The notes beneath the pieces are model-generated. The model was not told the DNA's origin, did no database searches, and was given only the letters and a program-made list of their open reading frames with translations. A stretch of DNA of 6,305 bases, taken from positions 1 through 6,305 of the forward strand of contig JANWHV010000172.1 of NCBI GenBank assembly GCA_025450255.1, written 5' to 3'. Shown piece after piece: positions 5,532 to 6,305 of the stretch. Position 1 is the first letter of the stretch. The number at the start of each line of letters is the position of its first letter. The position numbers were made by a program, and so were the translations under genes. Source of the DNA: Chloroflexota bacterium. Its GTDB lineage: Bacteria > Chloroflexota > UBA5177 > JANWHV01.

Positions 5532-6305
5532 GAAGCGGGCGCCTCCATGCCGGCGGCTCGAATTGTCACCGAAGGCCGATCGGTGCGGGCAAGGCCAAGG
5601 TGGCGGGCCAGGTCGCGTTGATTCAAGGCGAGGCAGAGCCTTCCGTACGAGTCGACGAATATGACAGCGTCGCCGATCTGAGCGTCGCCGAACGCTGCGA
5701 CGATCCGAGCCTCAAGTACGCTATCGCCAACCGAGGCCGTGACCGAAGATTCGGCGCCGATTTCTGCCAGCATCCCGCCTGGAGCGCTAAGGGCGAGACT
5801 ACCAAACTCGTTGACGCCAACCACCGAGGTTAGAATTGTGCCGCCGGCGATTACGGATGGAGTTTCCGGCAGCCTGATGAGCGATTGAGGGTCGATATTC
5901 GGTCCCAGAAGATACATGCCGACCCCGTGCGCAATATGGGCGGCGGCCGGACAGAAGATGTCGCGGGCATGGAACGTGTTCGAGACCGGGTGATGGCGAA
6001 ACTCCGGATCGACCAACTCTACCACGCCCGCGATGCCACCGACCGACTCGGCAGCCCGCAAAAGCAGGCCGTTGTCGGGCCCGATGATAATGTCACCACG
6101 GGTGCAGCCGATGGCGATCGGCCGCCGGGCCGTCCCCACGCCAGGATCGACGACCGCGACATGCACGCAGGGTGGAAAGTGGCGAATGGCCGACTCAAGC
6201 ATCCGAGAGCCGGTCTCGATATCAAAATGAGGCACCGCATGTGAGATGTCCACGACCACTGCTTTTGGCGTGATCGAGGCGATGACACCCTTGCACTGGC
6301 CGACG
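5528..6305 (-). CDS. SAM hydroxide adenosyltransferase (SAM hydrolase, DUF62 family), 5' partial
   Basis: Members of this family (SAM_adeno_trans, related to the fluorinase and chlorinase) convert S-adenosylmethionine and water to adenosine and methionine. The frame stays open through the right edge. Upstream of GTG 6259 it reads VGQCKGVIASITPKA, which matches the family's conserved GxMKG..I..I.P.. segment, so 6259 is not the start. Probably only some 15 residues, including the TDFG motif, lie outside the window. Visible motifs, numbered from the GTG, are VVDISHAVP (2-10), VAVVDPGVGTARRP (34-47), GPDNGLL (60-66) and SNTFHARDIFCPAAAHIA (93-110). Asp38, Arg45 and His97 keep the exact spacing of the Asp68-Arg75-His127 triad described for the Pyrococcus protein. 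The family's DxFGN motif, however, reads NEFGS (150-154). The C-terminal barrel (VIFVDSYGRLCLALNQ) is present. The stop overlaps the pheS start, so the two are probably translationally coupled. Confidence 0.9.
   Translation of the reverse strand, partial: VGQCKGVIASITPKAVVVDISHAVPHFDIETGSRMLESAIRHFPPCVHVAVVDPGVGTARRPIAIGCTRGDIIIGPDNGLLLRAAESVGGIAGVVELVDPEFRHHPVSNTFHARDIFCPAAAHIAHGVGMYLLGPNIDPQSLIRLPETPSVIAGGTILTSVVGVNEFGSLALSAPGGMLAEIGAESSVTASVGDSVLEARIVAAFGDAQIGDAVIFVDSYGRLCLALNQRDLARHLGLARTDRPSVTIRAAGMEAPAS
5542..5546 (-). promoter_or_regulatory. Shine-Dalgarno of pheS
   Basis: The - strand reads GGAGG, ten bases before ATG 5531 and within the last codons of the DUF62 gene. The spacing is slightly long but functional in known bacteria. 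Together with the ATGA overlap it fixes the pheS start. Confidence 0.65.

Noticed and set aside
6019..6259. GTG 6259 as the true start of the DUF62 gene
   Set aside because: The frame continues upstream to the window edge with residues that match the conserved N-terminal part of the family, so the start lies outside the window.
1..6305. Mobile element, defence system, CRISPR or horizontally acquired island
   Set aside because: No transposase, integrase, direct repeats, tRNA or att-like site was seen. Gene content is core and base composition looks even by eye.

Overview
This is a 6.3 kb stretch of GC-rich bacterial chromosome with tightly packed housekeeping genes. All seven genes belong to, or are plausible neighbours of, translation and core metabolism. 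There is no rRNA, tRNA, CRISPR array, insertion sequence or phage gene. The closest resemblance I can recall for the RsfS, MutS2 and PheT sequences is to Chloroflexota (Dehalococcoidia or Thermomicrobia-like lineages). That is an impression from sequence style and not a search result, so other deep-branching, GC-rich groups remain possible.

Layout. On the + strand, positions 1-438 hold the 3' end of mutS2 (KOW-like segment plus Smr nuclease domain). Everything else is on the - strand and converges on it. Read in the direction of transcription, from the right edge, the - strand genes are: a DUF62 family S-adenosyl-L-methionine hydrolase/hydroxide adenosyltransferase gene (its 5' end lies outside the window), pheS, pheT, a short-chain dehydrogenase/reductase, then after a 74 bp gap rsfS, and finally a 66-codon predicted single-span membrane protein whose stop lies 9 bp from the mutS2 stop.

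Transcription units. The DUF62 gene and pheS overlap by ATGA, and pheT and the SDR gene nearly or actually overlap, so these four genes look like one operon. pheS and pheT are separated by an unusually long 141 bp spacer. The 74 bp gap before rsfS holds a candidate intrinsic terminator followed by an extended -10 promoter. The promoter's predicted start point falls on, or one base before, the first ATG of rsfS, suggesting a leaderless mRNA. pheS and the SDR gene have strong Shine-Dalgarno sequences, whereas rsfS, pheT and the small membrane gene have none that I can see.

Function. PheS and PheT form the (alpha-beta)2 phenylalanyl-tRNA synthetase. RsfS silences ribosomes in starvation, and MutS2 proteins with Smr domains act in recombination control and ribosome rescue. 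The DUF62 enzyme clears SAM. The SDR is of unknown substrate and appears to be an accessory cistron. I found no convincing new multi-gene system. The points most worth a second look are the leaderless rsfS promoter inside an inverted repeat, the structured pheS-pheT spacer with pheT lacking a ribosome binding site, and altered ligand-site residues in the DUF62 enzyme.
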